Origin: Pseudomonas sp. AN-1
GTDB taxonomy: Bacteria > Pseudomonadota > Gammaproteobacteria > Pseudomonadales > Pseudomonadaceae
Direction: 5' to 3'
Length of the DNA stretch: 64,000 nt
Assembly (NCBI RefSeq): GCF_034057115.1
Contig: NZ_CP139195.1
Coordinates: forward strand, 868,001-932,000
Positions within the stretch are counted from its first letter, which is position 1. Each line of letters begins with the position of its first letter. The notes beneath the pieces are model-generated. The model had not been told where the DNA came from and made no database searches. It worked only from the letters and a program-made list of their open reading frames with translations. Shown piece by piece: positions 33,439 through 41,684 of the stretch. Both the position numbers and the translations under genes were made by a program.

Positions 33439-34014
33439 CTACGCCTGCCGGCGGTCCAGAGCCATCACGAACTCCTCGGCCTGTGGCCAGGGCCCGTAGC
33501 CGGCGGCCGGATTCAGGTGACCGACGGCCCCGCAGTTGACCAGCTCGCTACCCCACTGCCCGGCCAGGCGGGCCACCGCTTCGAAGCTGGCCAGGTGATC
33601 GTTGCTGCTGGCCGCGACCATGCTCGGGAACGGCAGCGGACCGGCGGGAAGCGGATCCCAGCCGTTGGCGCGCAGGGTTTCCGGGGTCGGGTAGCCTTGC
33701 GGCCACTGGGCGTCCAGATCCGGCGGCGCGGCCAGCAGCGCGCCTTTGATGTCATGGCGGTAGCGGGCCGCCCAGTGCGCCACCATCAGCACGCCGGCGC
33801 TGTGCGCTACCAGGATCACCGGGCCGTCGATCTGCGCCAGCTCGCGCTGGATCGCCTCGACCCGCGCGGCGCAGCTGAGCTTGTCGGTCTCCAGCGGCGG
33901 CACCGAGCGCACCCTGGCCAGGCGGGCCTGCAGCAGCGTCTGCCAGTGCTCGGCCACATGGTCGCGCAGGCCGGGAACGATCAGGACGGTTGCGGCGGTT
34001 TGCAGTTTTTCCAC
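33439..34014 (-). CDS. RBBP9/YdeN-type alpha/beta hydrolase
   Basis: 191 residues. The nucleophile elbow is VAHSAGVLMVAHW (serine near residue 72), with late Asp in SSNDHLASFEAV and His in GAVGHLNPAAGYG, a complete Ser-Asp-His triad. The start is probably GTG at 34014 (METKLQ-like beginning, read as MEKLQTAATVLIVPGL), with no strong Shine-Dalgarno. Small serine hydrolases of this family act on esters. As the first gene behind the AraC-type promoter P2 it may open the pathway by ester hydrolysis (inference). Confidence 0.85.
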   Translation of the reverse strand: MEKLQTAATVLIVPGLRDHVAEHWQTLLQARLARVRSVPPLETDKLSCAARVEAIQRELAQIDGPVILVAHSAGVLMVAHWAARYRHDIKGALLAAPPDLDAQWPQGYPTPETLRANGWDPLPAGPLPFPSMVAASSNDHLASFEAVARLAGQWGSELVNCGAVGHLNPAAGYGPWPQAEEFVMALDRRQA

Positions 34015-34071
34015 GTCAGCACCATTGCTCTCGATATTCGGGTCGGCCAGCCAGCCGACTGCTTGAGATCA

Positions 34072-34135
34072 ACAGTAAAGAGCGCTCCCCCGACCCGCTT
34101 TACATTCCGCGACAGGCAGTTTTCATTTGATGACA
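34072..34135 (-). promoter_or_regulatory. AraC-type promoter P2 (hydrolase-DUF1302-DUF1329 unit)
   Basis: Plus-strand boxes TTACATTCCGCGACA (34100-34114) and TTTCATTTGATGACA (34121-34135) are 21 bp apart. A 22-bp gap leads to the -10-like TACTGT (34077-34072 on the coding strand). Divergent from the araC gene. Confidence 0.78.
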
Positions 34136-34211
34136 GGCGCATTGCCACCCACCCGACTCGCCATCCCGCCGCCGGGCCCCGCCGAAATGGCCGTGGCAGA
34201 GCGATCACGGC

Positions 34212-34240
34212 TTTTCATTTGGCGACGCCAGGGCTATAAG
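34212..34240 (+). promoter_or_regulatory. Promoter of the araC gene with a single regulator box
   Basis: TTTTCA (34212-34217), 17-bp spacer, TATAAG (34235-34240) make a good sigma-70 promoter. The box TTTCATTTGGCGACG (34213-34227) covers the -35, so binding should repress the regulator's own gene. Confidence 0.65.
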
Positions 34241-34285
34241 TGGTGTCCCCGCCAGCGTAGCGGGACGCCATTTGCAAAACGTGGA

Positions 34286-34293
34286 AACAACAA
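34286..34293 (+). promoter_or_regulatory. Hfq/Crc A-rich motif before araC
   Basis: AACAACAA ends one base before the ATG at 34295. Confidence 0.65.
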
Positions 34294-34294
34294 G

Positions 34295-35308
34295 ATGACC
34301 GCCCTCGCCCGAGCCGCCGTGCTCACCAACTACCAGGAAGTTGCCCGCCACCTGGGCCTCAACGCCCTCAGCCTGCTCGCCCGCTTCGGCCTCAGCCAGA
34401 GCCAGCTCGACGACCCCAACCAGCGCATTCCGGTCGCCGCCGCGGTCAACCTGCTCGAGGAATCGGCGCGGGTCAGCGGCTGCGAGTCGTTCGGCCTGCG
34501 CATGGCCGAACTGCGCCAGCTGTCGGATTTCGGCGAGGTCAGCCTGCTGCTCAGCCACCAGCGCACCCTGCGCGACGCCCTGCAGGTGATCGTGCAGTAC
34601 CGCCACCTGCTCAACGACTCGCTGGCGATCTTCATCGAGGAGGCGGGGAAGACGGTGATCATCCGCGAGGAAGTGATCACCGACGAGCCGACGCGCAGCC
34701 GCCAGGCCAGCGAGCTGGCGGTCGCCGTGATGCACCGCTTCTGCGCCGCCCTGCTCGGCGCGCACTGGCACCCGATCAGCGTCAACTTCACCCACGAGGC
34801 GCCGGCCGACCTGACCGTGCACCGGCGCATCTTCGGCTGCAAGCTGGAGTTCGGCAGCGAGTTCAACGGCATCGTCTGCCCCGCCGCTGACCTGGACGCC
34901 GCCAACCCGCTGGCCAACGAGGCCATGGCGCGGCATGCCCGGCGCTACCTGGATTCGCTGCACACCGAGGGCGAGAGCTCGCTGGTGTTCGACGTGCGCA
35001 AGAGCATCTACCTGCTGCTGCCGATGGGCCGCGCCACCATCGAGCAGATCGCCCAGACCCAGGGCATGAACGTACGCACCCTGCAGCGCCGCCTGGAGGA
35101 AGGCGGCGCCACCTTCAGCGAGCTGATCAACGGCGTGCGCCGCGACCTGGTGATCCGCTACCTGGAGAACCCCGGCTATTCGCTCGGGCGCATCGCCGAC
35201 ATGCTCGGCTACTCGATGCCCAGCTCCTTCACCCGCTGGTTCATCGCCCAGTTCGGCATGCCGCCGGCGAGCTGGCGCGCGCAGCACGGCGTGGTGCCGC
35301 GCAAGTAG
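34295..35308 (+). CDS. AraC-family transcriptional regulator (OruR-like architecture)
   Basis: 337 residues from ATG 34295. The N-terminal Arabinose_bd-type domain (about 15-210) is the kind found in OruR, ArgR-like and steroid or fatty-acid pathway regulators. The C-terminal double HTH (about 235-330) includes IEQIAQTQGMNVRTLQRRL and LGRIADMLGYSMPSSFTRWF. It is divergent from the hydrolase-DUF1302 unit. Nearby DNA carries 15-bp boxes in pairs 21 bp apart, as expected for AraC dimers, at four promoters. It is therefore the probable master activator of the 22-45 kb catabolic genes. The inducer is unknown. Confidence 0.92.
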   Translation: MTALARAAVLTNYQEVARHLGLNALSLLARFGLSQSQLDDPNQRIPVAAAVNLLEESARVSGCESFGLRMAELRQLSDFGEVSLLLSHQRTLRDALQVIVQYRHLLNDSLAIFIEEAGKTVIIREEVITDEPTRSRQASELAVAVMHRFCAALLGAHWHPISVNFTHEAPADLTVHRRIFGCKLEFGSEFNGIVCPAADLDAANPLANEAMARHARRYLDSLHTEGESSLVFDVRKSIYLLLPMGRATIEQIAQTQGMNVRTLQRRLEEGGATFSELINGVRRDLVIRYLENPGYSLGRIADMLGYSMPSSFTRWFIAQFGMPPASWRAQHGVVPRK

Positions 35309-35327
35309 CGTGAGGGGAAGAACGGCA

Positions 35328-35357
35328 CATCCCTGTCGGCCGGGGCCTGCAGGGATG
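35328..35357 (+). terminator. Hairpin between convergent araC and hypothetical genes
   Basis: 8-bp stem CATCCCTG / CAGGGATG with a 14-base loop, 8 bp from the stop of the facing gene. Confidence 0.55.
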
Positions 35358-35365
35358 CGCCGGGA

Positions 35366-36121
35366 TCAGCGGCTACCCTGGGCCACCGCCTGCGCCAGCT
35401 CGTCGAGATCGGTCACCGCGCGGCTCAGGTAGAACTCGGCGCCGCCGTGGCCGCGCTTGCCGCCCTGCTGGATCTGGCCGCGCACGAACTGGTAGCTGCT
35501 GCGGATCTTGCCCAGCTCGGCGGCATGTCCGGTCTGCCGGGATTGCAGGTCGGCGAAGCGCCCTTCGATGGCCTGGTCGAGCGCCTGCAGCGCCGGCGGC
35601 GAGAGGATGAAGCGCTCCTGTTCCGGCAACGGGTAGTGGCGCAGCTGGTAATCGAGGAGGAAGCCGGCCAGGGAGCGGCTCAGCTCGCCGATCAGCAGCG
35701 CGGGCGAATCGGCGGCCAGGCTTTGCCGCTCGCCGGTGTAGGCGCTGGCGGCGGCCTGCTGCAGTTGTCGCTGCCGGGTCAGCAGCTGCTGCACCAGCTC
35801 CGGATAGCGCTGGCGCTGCTCGGTCGGCAGGCCGTCCAGCTCGGCGAACACCTTCTTCATCTCGCCCAGCGGCTGCGCCAGGGCGGCCGGCTGGCCGAGC
35901 TGCAGGATGTAGGTTTCCAGCGTCTGCAGGTGATGGAACACCGAGGTCAGCAGGCGCGGGTCGGGCGTCCGCTCCCCGGGGTTGAAATACAACATGGCGC
36001 TGGCGCACAGCAGCTGGCCGCGGCTCTCCAGTTCGCTCAGCTGCAGGGCGCTGCGCTCGTCGCCCCGGACCGGGGAACAGAGCAGCAGCAATCCGCACAA
36101 CAGCACTTTCTTTCGCATCAT
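35366..36121 (-). CDS. Exported protein of unknown function
   Basis: 251 residues, not recognised. The signal peptide is MRKKVLLCGLLLLCSPVRG; the mature part is helical and Gln/Leu-rich with no cysteine pattern or catalytic motif. The start is the first of two ATGs, with AGAGGGTAGGG upstream and an AACAACAA motif 15-22 bp before it. It stands alone between the araC gene (convergent) and the yeiH-like gene, and a REP-like element lies in its leader. The shared A-rich leader suggests it is expressed under the same carbon control as its neighbours. Confidence 0.75.
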   Translation of the reverse strand: MMRKKVLLCGLLLLCSPVRGDERSALQLSELESRGQLLCASAMLYFNPGERTPDPRLLTSVFHHLQTLETYILQLGQPAALAQPLGEMKKVFAELDGLPTEQRQRYPELVQQLLTRQRQLQQAAASAYTGERQSLAADSPALLIGELSRSLAGFLLDYQLRHYPLPEQERFILSPPALQALDQAIEGRFADLQSRQTGHAAELGKIRSSYQFVRGQIQQGGKRGHGGAEFYLSRAVTDLDELAQAVAQGSR

Positions 36122-36136
36122 CCCTACCCTCTTGTC

Positions 36137-36144
36137 TTGTTGTT
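36137..36144 (-). promoter_or_regulatory. Hfq/Crc A-rich motif before the exported protein gene
   Basis: AACAACAA on the coding strand within ATAACAACAAGACAAGAGGG. Confidence 0.55.
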
Positions 36145-36172
36145 ATGTCGGGTCTGTCGCGTTGCTGCGGGG

Positions 36173-36220
36173 AGCGAATTAATTCGCCTTGGCGGGGCAT
36201 CTAGGCGAATGAATTCGCCC
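36173..36220. repeat. REP-like paired palindromes
   Basis: GCGAATTAATTCGC (perfect 14-bp palindrome) and GGCGAATGAATTCGCC (one mismatch) are separated by about 22 bp and followed by CCTACGG. This resembles the GTAGGGGCGAATTCATTCGCC-type extragenic repeats common in Pseudomonas genomes. Confidence 0.7.
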
Positions 36221-36227
36221 CTACGGT

Positions 36228-37238
36228 TCACAGCCCCCAGTGCATCAATGCGAGCACCAGCGCGACCAGGAACACGGTCTCGCCCACCATCAGCAGGATC
36301 GGCTTGATGCCCACCGCGGCCAGCTCCTTGAGCTGGGTCTTCATGCCCAGCGCGCTGATCGAGATCACCAGGCACCAGCGCGACAGCTCGTTGACCCCGC
36401 CCTGCACCAGCGTCGGCACCCAGCCGGTGCTGTTGACGCAGGCGAGGATCAGGAAGCCGACGGCGAACCAGGGCAGCAGCGGCGGGCGCTTGCCGGTCGG
36501 ATCGGCGCCCTGCATGCGGGTGATCATCGCCGCGCAGACGATCACCGGCAGCAGCATGGCGACGCGCATCAGTTTGACCACGGTGGCGGTGTCGCCGGTT
36601 TCCGGGGACATGCTGTAGCCGGCGCCGACCACCTGGGCGACGTCGTGGATGGTGGCGCCGAGGAACACCCCGGCGTCCTGCGGCGACAGGCCGAACCAGT
36701 TGGCGATCATCGGATAGAGGATCATCGCCACGGTGGACAGCGCCGACACGCCGATCACGGTGAACAGGGTGGCGCGTTCCTTCTGTGGGTGATTGGGCAG
36801 CGCGGCGGACAGCGCCAGCGCCGCCGAGGCACCGCAGATGGCGGTGGCGCCACCGGTGAGCATGCCGAACAGGCGCTGGAAGCCGAGCGCCCTGGCCGCC
36901 ACCATCGACACGCTGATGGTCACTGCCACCAGGATCACCACCAGCGCCACCGGCTTCCAGCCGAGGCCGGCGATCTGCTCCAGGGTGATGCGCATGCCCA
37001 GCAGGCACACGCCGATGCGCAGCACGGTGCGCGCGGTGAACTCGATGCCGACCTTGCACTTGCCGTCCGCGGACAGGAAGTTGAGCGCCATGCCCAGCAG
37101 CAGGGCGAACAGCATCACCGGCGCGCCGTAGTGCTCGGAGAGGAAGGTCGCCGCCGCGGCGACGATCAGGCTGACCATGAAGCCCGGCGCCAGTTCGCGC
37201 ACGCGGCTGGGGAAGGAAACGAGAGCGATGGCGCTCAT
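36228..37238 (-). CDS. YeiH-family putative sulfate (anion) exporter
   Basis: 336 residues with about 10 membrane segments. Family motifs are GMALNFLSADGKCKVGIEF, LTGGATAICGASAALA and GATIHDVAQVVGAGYS. YeiH/UPF0324 proteins are annotated as sulfate exporters, on limited evidence. Its ATG overlaps the stop of the Rieske gene (ATGA), so four genes (MFS, FrnE-like, Rieske, YeiH-like) are translationally coupled. Two TauD-like oxygenase genes lie just upstream, and removal of released sulfite or sulfate would be a fitting role (inference). Confidence 0.88.
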   Translation of the reverse strand: MSAIALVSFPSRVRELAPGFMVSLIVAAAATFLSEHYGAPVMLFALLLGMALNFLSADGKCKVGIEFTARTVLRIGVCLLGMRITLEQIAGLGWKPVALVVILVAVTISVSMVAARALGFQRLFGMLTGGATAICGASAALALSAALPNHPQKERATLFTVIGVSALSTVAMILYPMIANWFGLSPQDAGVFLGATIHDVAQVVGAGYSMSPETGDTATVVKLMRVAMLLPVIVCAAMITRMQGADPTGKRPPLLPWFAVGFLILACVNSTGWVPTLVQGGVNELSRWCLVISISALGMKTQLKELAAVGIKPILLMVGETVFLVALVLALMHWGL

Positions 37239-37564
37239 GACGCGGACTCCTCGGAAGCGATGACGATGAACAGCCGGCCGTCTGCCTGCACCTCGACCGG
37301 ATAGCTGGCGACCTTGAGCGCGGTCGAGTTGAGCAGGTAGCCGCTGGCCAGGTTGAAGCGCAGGCCGTGGGCGCAGCACTGGATCACCCGCCCGTCCAGG
37401 CGCCCGCCGCACAGCGAGGCGCCCTGGTGCGGGCAGCTGTCGTCGATGGCGTAGAACTGGCCGTCGACGTTGAACAGCGCCAGGCTCTTGCCGTCCGCCT
37501 CGACCAGCGCACGCGCGCCGGGCGCCGGCACCCTGGCGGCCGGCACTTCGATGTGGCGGGTCAT
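37235..37564 (-). CDS. Small Rieske [2Fe-2S] protein
   Basis: 109 residues from ATG 37564, which overlaps the stop of the upstream gene by 4 bp. Cluster ligands are CPH...CCAH: CPHQGASLCGG and QCCAHGLRF, a Rieske C-x-H and C-x2-H set. It is a soluble ferredoxin-like electron carrier, similar in size to NirD or dioxygenase ferredoxins. No reductase or ring-hydroxylating oxygenase is encoded nearby, so its partner is unknown. TauD-type enzymes do not need it. Confidence 0.88.
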   Translation of the reverse strand: MTRHIEVPAARVPAPGARALVEADGKSLALFNVDGQFYAIDDSCPHQGASLCGGRLDGRVIQCCAHGLRFNLASGYLLNSTALKVASYPVEVQADGRLFIVIASEESAS

Positions 37565-38220
37565 GCCGGCTGCTCCCGACGCTGCAGTGCGGCGTGCATG
37601 GCTCCGAGCAGCACCTCGGTCGACTGCGCACCGGATACCGTCAGCTGGCGGTCGAAGACGAAGCACGGCACGCCGCCGGCGGCCATGCCGGCCGCCTCGC
37701 CGAAGAACGGAGCGCCGTCGCCGCGCAGGGCGTCGGCCAGGTCCGTCGTGGCGAAGCCGCAGTCTTCAGCAATCACCAGCAGGGTGGCGGGATCGCCTAG
37801 ATCCTCGCCGTTGTGGAAGTAGGCGGCGAACAGGCACTCGAGCAGGTCCTCGACCTTCTGCGCGCTGCCGATGGCGGCGGCGCGCTGCAGCAGGCGGTGG
37901 GCGTCGGCGGTGTTGGGCATGCGCAGGATGCGCGCGAAGTCGATGTCCACCTCGGCGGCGGCCGCCGCCTCGCGCACCTGGGCCTGGCGCAGGCGCACGG
38001 CCTGCTCGCTGCCCAGCCGGCGCAGGTAGAACTCGGCGAACGGCACGCCCGCGGCCGGCAGGTTCGGCAGCAGCTGCACACCGTGCCACTCCAGCTCGAC
38101 CTCGACATCCGGCCGGCTGGCGCGCAGGCGGGCCAGCGCGCGCTCCAGCTGGCGCTTGCCGATCAGGCACCAGGGGCAGATGAAGTCGAAGAACACCTCG
38201 ATATGCAGCGGCTGGCTCAC
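37561..38220 (-). CDS. FrnE/DsbA-like thioredoxin-fold oxidoreductase
   Basis: 219 residues. CPWC near the N-terminus (FDFICPWCLIGKRQLE) is the redox site, and GGVPCFVFDRQLTVSGAQ holds the cis-proline loop. The family includes FrnE and 2-hydroxychromene-2-carboxylate isomerase-like GST kappa proteins. There is no signal peptide, so it is cytoplasmic. The start is GTG at 38220, overlapping the stop of the MFS gene (GTGA); the stop overlaps the next ATG. The tight coupling ties it to transport and Rieske functions. A thiol or organosulfur role is possible but unproven. Confidence 0.87.
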   Translation of the reverse strand: MSQPLHIEVFFDFICPWCLIGKRQLERALARLRASRPDVEVELEWHGVQLLPNLPAAGVPFAEFYLRRLGSEQAVRLRQAQVREAAAAAEVDIDFARILRMPNTADAHRLLQRAAAIGSAQKVEDLLECLFAAYFHNGEDLGDPATLLVIAEDCGFATTDLADALRGDGAPFFGEAAGMAAGGVPCFVFDRQLTVSGAQSTEVLLGAMHAALQRREQPA

Positions 38221-39548
38221 GACTGGGCCTCCAGTGCCGCTTCGCTGGCGGTTTCCTCGACGCCCTCGCCCTGCAGGCGGGCCATGTCGTTCAGGTAGTA
38301 GCGCTTGGCGTAGAAGAACACCGCCGCCGCCGCGATGCTGACCAGCGGCACCAGCTGGAAAGCGTTGTCCAGGCCGATCAGGTCGGACACCTTGCCGGTG
38401 AGCAGCGGGCCGGTGGCCAGGCCCAGCAGGTTGTTGGCCAGGGTCAGGGTGGCGAACGCGGTGCCGTGCACGGTGTAGTGGGTCAGGTTGGCGACCATGG
38501 CGCCGGCCGGGCCGGAGGTGCCGGCGGCGATCAGCATGCCCAGGCAGATCAGCGCCAGCTGGGCGGGGCCGGCCGGCAGGGCGAAGGCCGCCGACAGCAG
38601 CAGGCAGCTGCCCAGGCAGTAGGCGATGGCCAGGCCGATCTTGCGATCCGGGCGGTTGCGGCACATACGGTCGCTGAGCATGCCGCAGAGGATCATGCCG
38701 ATACCGCTGCACAGCACGATGATGGCGGCGACACCGCCGGCCTGGTCGGTGCCCATGCCGTAGTAGCGGTTCAGGTAGCTGGGCATCCAGACGATCACGG
38801 TGCCGCCGACGAACAGCTGCAGGCCGCTGCCGACATAGGCGGACAGCACCGAGCGGCTGGAGTACAGGGTGCGCAGCGGGCGCTGGGCCTTGAGCGCCGC
38901 CTTGCTGGCGGCATCGGCCATCCGCCGGGGCGCGATCTTCGCCTCGCGCACGATGATCGGGTAGAGCAGCGCCAGGGCCAGGCCGAACAGCGCCATGCCG
39001 GCGAACGCCCAGCGCCAGCCGAAGTGCTGGGCCATCACCCCGCCGAGGGCCATGCCCAGCACCGAGCCGAACATGCCGCCGGAAATGAAGGCGCCGGACA
39101 GGGTGGCGCGCATCTCGCGCGGGAACACCGAGACCACCACGGCGATGCCGACGCTGCCGTAGGCGGCCTCGCCGACGCCGACCAGGAAGCGGGCGACGAA
39201 CATCTGCTCGTAGTTCTCCGCCAGCGCGCAGCCGAGGGTGGCCAGGCTCCACAGCACGGCCATGATCGCCAGGCTCCTGACCCGGCCGAAGCGGTCGGCG
39301 ACCAGCGAGAGGGGGAAGGTCAGCAGGCCGACCATCAGCGCGACTATGCCGCTGAGCAGGCCGAGCTGAGCATCGGAGAGTGCCCATTCGCCCTTGAGCA
39401 TGGGGAATACGGCGTTGAGCACCTGCCGCGACATGTAGTCGGAGATCAGCAGGCCGAAGGTCAGGGCGAAGACGATCCAAGCGTAGCGGCGCGGGATGCC
39501 GATGGAAGTGTCTTCGCCGTCATCGGCGGTGGGGTGGTAGGCGGCCAT
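38217..39548 (-). CDS. MFS transporter (spinster-like)
   Basis: 443 residues with 12 predicted membrane segments. ADRFGRVRSLAIMAVLWS is the loop 2-3 signature and RFLVGVGEAAYGSVG matches segment 4 of the spinster/hexuronate-like branch. It begins a four-gene coupled unit running to the YeiH-like gene. The leader has GGAGG before the ATG and an AACAACAA motif. It probably imports the substrate or an intermediate of the TauD/BKACE route; the direction of transport is inferred. Confidence 0.88.
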   Translation of the reverse strand: MAAYHPTADDGEDTSIGIPRRYAWIVFALTFGLLISDYMSRQVLNAVFPMLKGEWALSDAQLGLLSGIVALMVGLLTFPLSLVADRFGRVRSLAIMAVLWSLATLGCALAENYEQMFVARFLVGVGEAAYGSVGIAVVVSVFPREMRATLSGAFISGGMFGSVLGMALGGVMAQHFGWRWAFAGMALFGLALALLYPIIVREAKIAPRRMADAASKAALKAQRPLRTLYSSRSVLSAYVGSGLQLFVGGTVIVWMPSYLNRYYGMGTDQAGGVAAIIVLCSGIGMILCGMLSDRMCRNRPDRKIGLAIAYCLGSCLLLSAAFALPAGPAQLALICLGMLIAAGTSGPAGAMVANLTHYTVHGTAFATLTLANNLLGLATGPLLTGKVSDLIGLDNAFQLVPLVSIAAAAVFFYAKRYYLNDMARLQGEGVEETASEAALEAQS

Positions 39549-39575
39549 GCTGCCTCCTTCTGTCTAGCGTGGGTC

Positions 39576-39583
39576 TTGTTGTT
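39576..39583 (-). promoter_or_regulatory. Hfq/Crc A-rich motif before the MFS gene
   Basis: AACAACAA within ATAACAACAAGACC on the coding strand, nearly identical to the leader of the exported protein gene at 36121. Confidence 0.55.
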
Positions 39584-39606
39584 ATGGGTCCGGCCTGACC
39601 GGTTCT

Positions 39607-39683
39607 GCAAAGGCTTCGCCCGGGGTGAAGCCTTTGCGCAACCTGTATGCAGCGTAGGCGGGCCGGCGCTCTGCCGGCCCGCC
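39607..39683 (-). terminator. Double terminator after BKACE-1
   Basis: Two perfect 11-bp stems: GGCGGGCCGGC / GCCGGCCCGCC (39657-39683) and GCAAAGGCTTC / GAAGCCTTTGC (39607-39637). They end the quinone oxidoreductase-TauD-BKACE unit before the MFS operon. Confidence 0.8.
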
Positions 39684-39690
39684 CCGAGGG

Positions 39691-40743
39691 TCAGCCGCGC
39701 TGCGGCACGCCCTTCTGCCCAGGCTTGCGGTTCGGCGCCATGCCGTTGGCCAGCAGGGTTTCCTCGATGCTGTCGTACTGCACGCCGATGCGGTAGATCT
39801 CGCGGGCTTCCTTGCCGTTGGCCACTTCGCGGCCCAGCTCGTGGGCGACGCGCACGCACTGCTGGATCTGCTCGACCGAGGTCATACGCTGGCCGTGCTG
39901 GCCGACGATGGTGTCCTCGATGCCGCAGCGCGGGTGCAGGCCCATGGACATGGCCATCATGTTGAACGGCAGCACGTTCTTCAGCAGCGACTCGGCGGTC
40001 AGGGTGCAGCCGTCCGGCGCGCGGTGGATGAAGTTGAAGAAGTTGAACGGGTTGGGGCCGTCGAAGCCGCCGCCGATGCCGATCCAGGTCAGGTTCAGCG
40101 GGCCCTTGTAGACGCCCTTGCGCACCAGGCGCTCGAGGGTTTCCAGGGCGTGCATGCCGGTCAGCTGGAAGTGCGGCTGGATGCCGTTGGCGCACAGGCG
40201 CTTGAGGTGCTCCTCGACCCAGGCCGGGCCGGCCGGCACGGTCATCTCGCTGTAGGCGGCCTGGAACGCCGGATTGGCCAGGGAGGTGCCTTCCAGGTAT
40301 TCCGGATAGAGCAGCTCCATGATGTTCATCTGGGTGGTGTTGATCGCCACGGTGACCTGATCCGGCTTCGGGGTCAGCTCGGCGAGCATGTGGCGGGTGT
40401 CGTCGGACAGCCACTTGGCCGCCTCGCCCTCGCCTTCCGGGGCGAAGGAGATCGAGCCGCCGACCTGGATGATCATGTCCGGCACAGCCTCGCGCACGCC
40501 CTTGATCAGCTCGTTGAACTTGGACAGGCGCTTGGAGCCGGTGCCGTCCAGTTCGCGCACGTGCAGGTGCAGCACGGTGGCGCCGGCCTCATAGCAGTCG
40601 ACGGCCTTCTGCACCTGCTCGTCCATGGTCACCGGGATGTCCTCCGGGAAGTCGGCGGGCATCCACTCGGGGCCGTAGGGGGCGACGGTGATGACCACCT
40701 TCTCCATGTTCTCGGGGTGCAGGGAATCGTCGAAGAATTGCAT
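39691..40743 (-). CDS. Beta-keto acid cleavage enzyme (BKACE family), copy 1
   Basis: 350 residues. The zinc-binding HxH is in VLHLHVRELDG, and VGGSISFAPEGEG, PHFQLTG and GPLNLTWIGIGGGFDGPN are family landmarks. BKACE enzymes use acetyl-CoA to split a 3-keto acid into acetoacetate and a new acyl-CoA. The chain is longer than the usual 270-310 residues. It differs clearly from copy 2 (42911-43966), so the two probably take different substrates. It lies 81 bp after TauD-1, inside the AraC-controlled unit led by the quinone oxidoreductase gene. Confidence 0.9.
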   Translation of the reverse strand: MQFFDDSLHPENMEKVVITVAPYGPEWMPADFPEDIPVTMDEQVQKAVDCYEAGATVLHLHVRELDGTGSKRLSKFNELIKGVREAVPDMIIQVGGSISFAPEGEGEAAKWLSDDTRHMLAELTPKPDQVTVAINTTQMNIMELLYPEYLEGTSLANPAFQAAYSEMTVPAGPAWVEEHLKRLCANGIQPHFQLTGMHALETLERLVRKGVYKGPLNLTWIGIGGGFDGPNPFNFFNFIHRAPDGCTLTAESLLKNVLPFNMMAMSMGLHPRCGIEDTIVGQHGQRMTSVEQIQQCVRVAHELGREVANGKEAREIYRIGVQYDSIEETLLANGMAPNRKPGQKGVPQRG

Positions 40744-40824
40744 GTTGTGATCCTCGGTCTTGTTATCTGGCCGCCCCGCTCAAGCCGGGGCGGCGATGGC
40801 ATGCACGCGGGGGTTAGGCGTGGT

Positions 40825-41673
40825 TCAGAACGGCTTGTCGCCGATGATCCCGGCGCGCTCCATCTTGCGATGGCACGGCGGGTAGTCCATGACGGCATAG
40901 TGCTGGGTGCTGCGGTTGTCCCAGATGGCGATGCTGTTGGGCTTCCAGCGCCAGCGCACCTGGTACTCCGGGATGTACGCCTGGCTGATCAGGTAGCGCA
41001 GCAGGTCGCTGCCGCCCATGTTGTAGTCCTGACCGAAGCGCACGTGCTCCGGGGTGTGGTAGTTGCTGAAGTGGGTGGCGAAGGCGTTGACGAACAGCAC
41101 CTTCTCGCCGGTCTCCGGATGGATGCGCACCACCGGGTGCTCGGCGTCCGGGTACTGGGCCTTGAGCGCCAGGCGCTTCTCCATCGGCATGGCTGCGCCG
41201 AAGCTGGCCTCGATGCTGTGGCGGGCGCGCAGGCCCGCGATCTTCGCCTTCACCTCGTCGGGCAGGCGCTCGTAGGCCAGCACCATGTTGGCCCACATGG
41301 TGTCGCCGCCCACCGGCGGGCACTCCACGCAGCGCAGCACGCAGCCCAGCGGCGGCGCCTCGCGCCAGGTGGCGTCGGTGTGCCAGGCGTTCTCGTAGCG
41401 GTCCATCGGCTGGTCGGGGCGCTTGTAGATCTGCACCAGGCCCGGATGCTCCGGGTCGCTGCCGGCCACCGGGTGGTCCTCCAGCTCGCCGAAGCGGCGG
41501 GCGAAGGCCACGTGCTCGGCGCGGCTGATGTCCTGGTCGCGCAGGAACAGCACGCGGTGCCTGAGCAGCTGGGCGCGGATCTCGGCGAACAGGCCGTCGT
41601 CGTGGATGGCGTCGGCCAGCCTGACGCCGACCAGCTCGGCGCCGATGGCGCAGGTCAGTTGTTCGACTTGCAT
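40825..41673 (-). CDS. TauD/TfdA-family 2-oxoglutarate dioxygenase, copy 1
   Basis: 282 residues. The iron triad is H98, D100 (AWHTDATW) and H258 (STQHYAVMDY); the 2-oxoglutarate arginine is R269. Compared with recalled E. coli TauD, H67 and R273 match the sulfonate-binding H70 and R270, whereas the amine-binding Y73 and N95 are replaced (A70, E94). This fits a sulfonate or sulfate ester other than taurine. The ATG has GAGGGGG upstream and follows the quinone oxidoreductase gene by 11 bp. It is highly similar to copy 2 (44014-44862), especially at the 3' end. Confidence 0.9.
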   Translation of the reverse strand: MQVEQLTCAIGAELVGVRLADAIHDDGLFAEIRAQLLRHRVLFLRDQDISRAEHVAFARRFGELEDHPVAGSDPEHPGLVQIYKRPDQPMDRYENAWHTDATWREAPPLGCVLRCVECPPVGGDTMWANMVLAYERLPDEVKAKIAGLRARHSIEASFGAAMPMEKRLALKAQYPDAEHPVVRIHPETGEKVLFVNAFATHFSNYHTPEHVRFGQDYNMGGSDLLRYLISQAYIPEYQVRWRWKPNSIAIWDNRSTQHYAVMDYPPCHRKMERAGIIGDKPF

Positions 41674-41684
41674 GGCGGGCCCCC

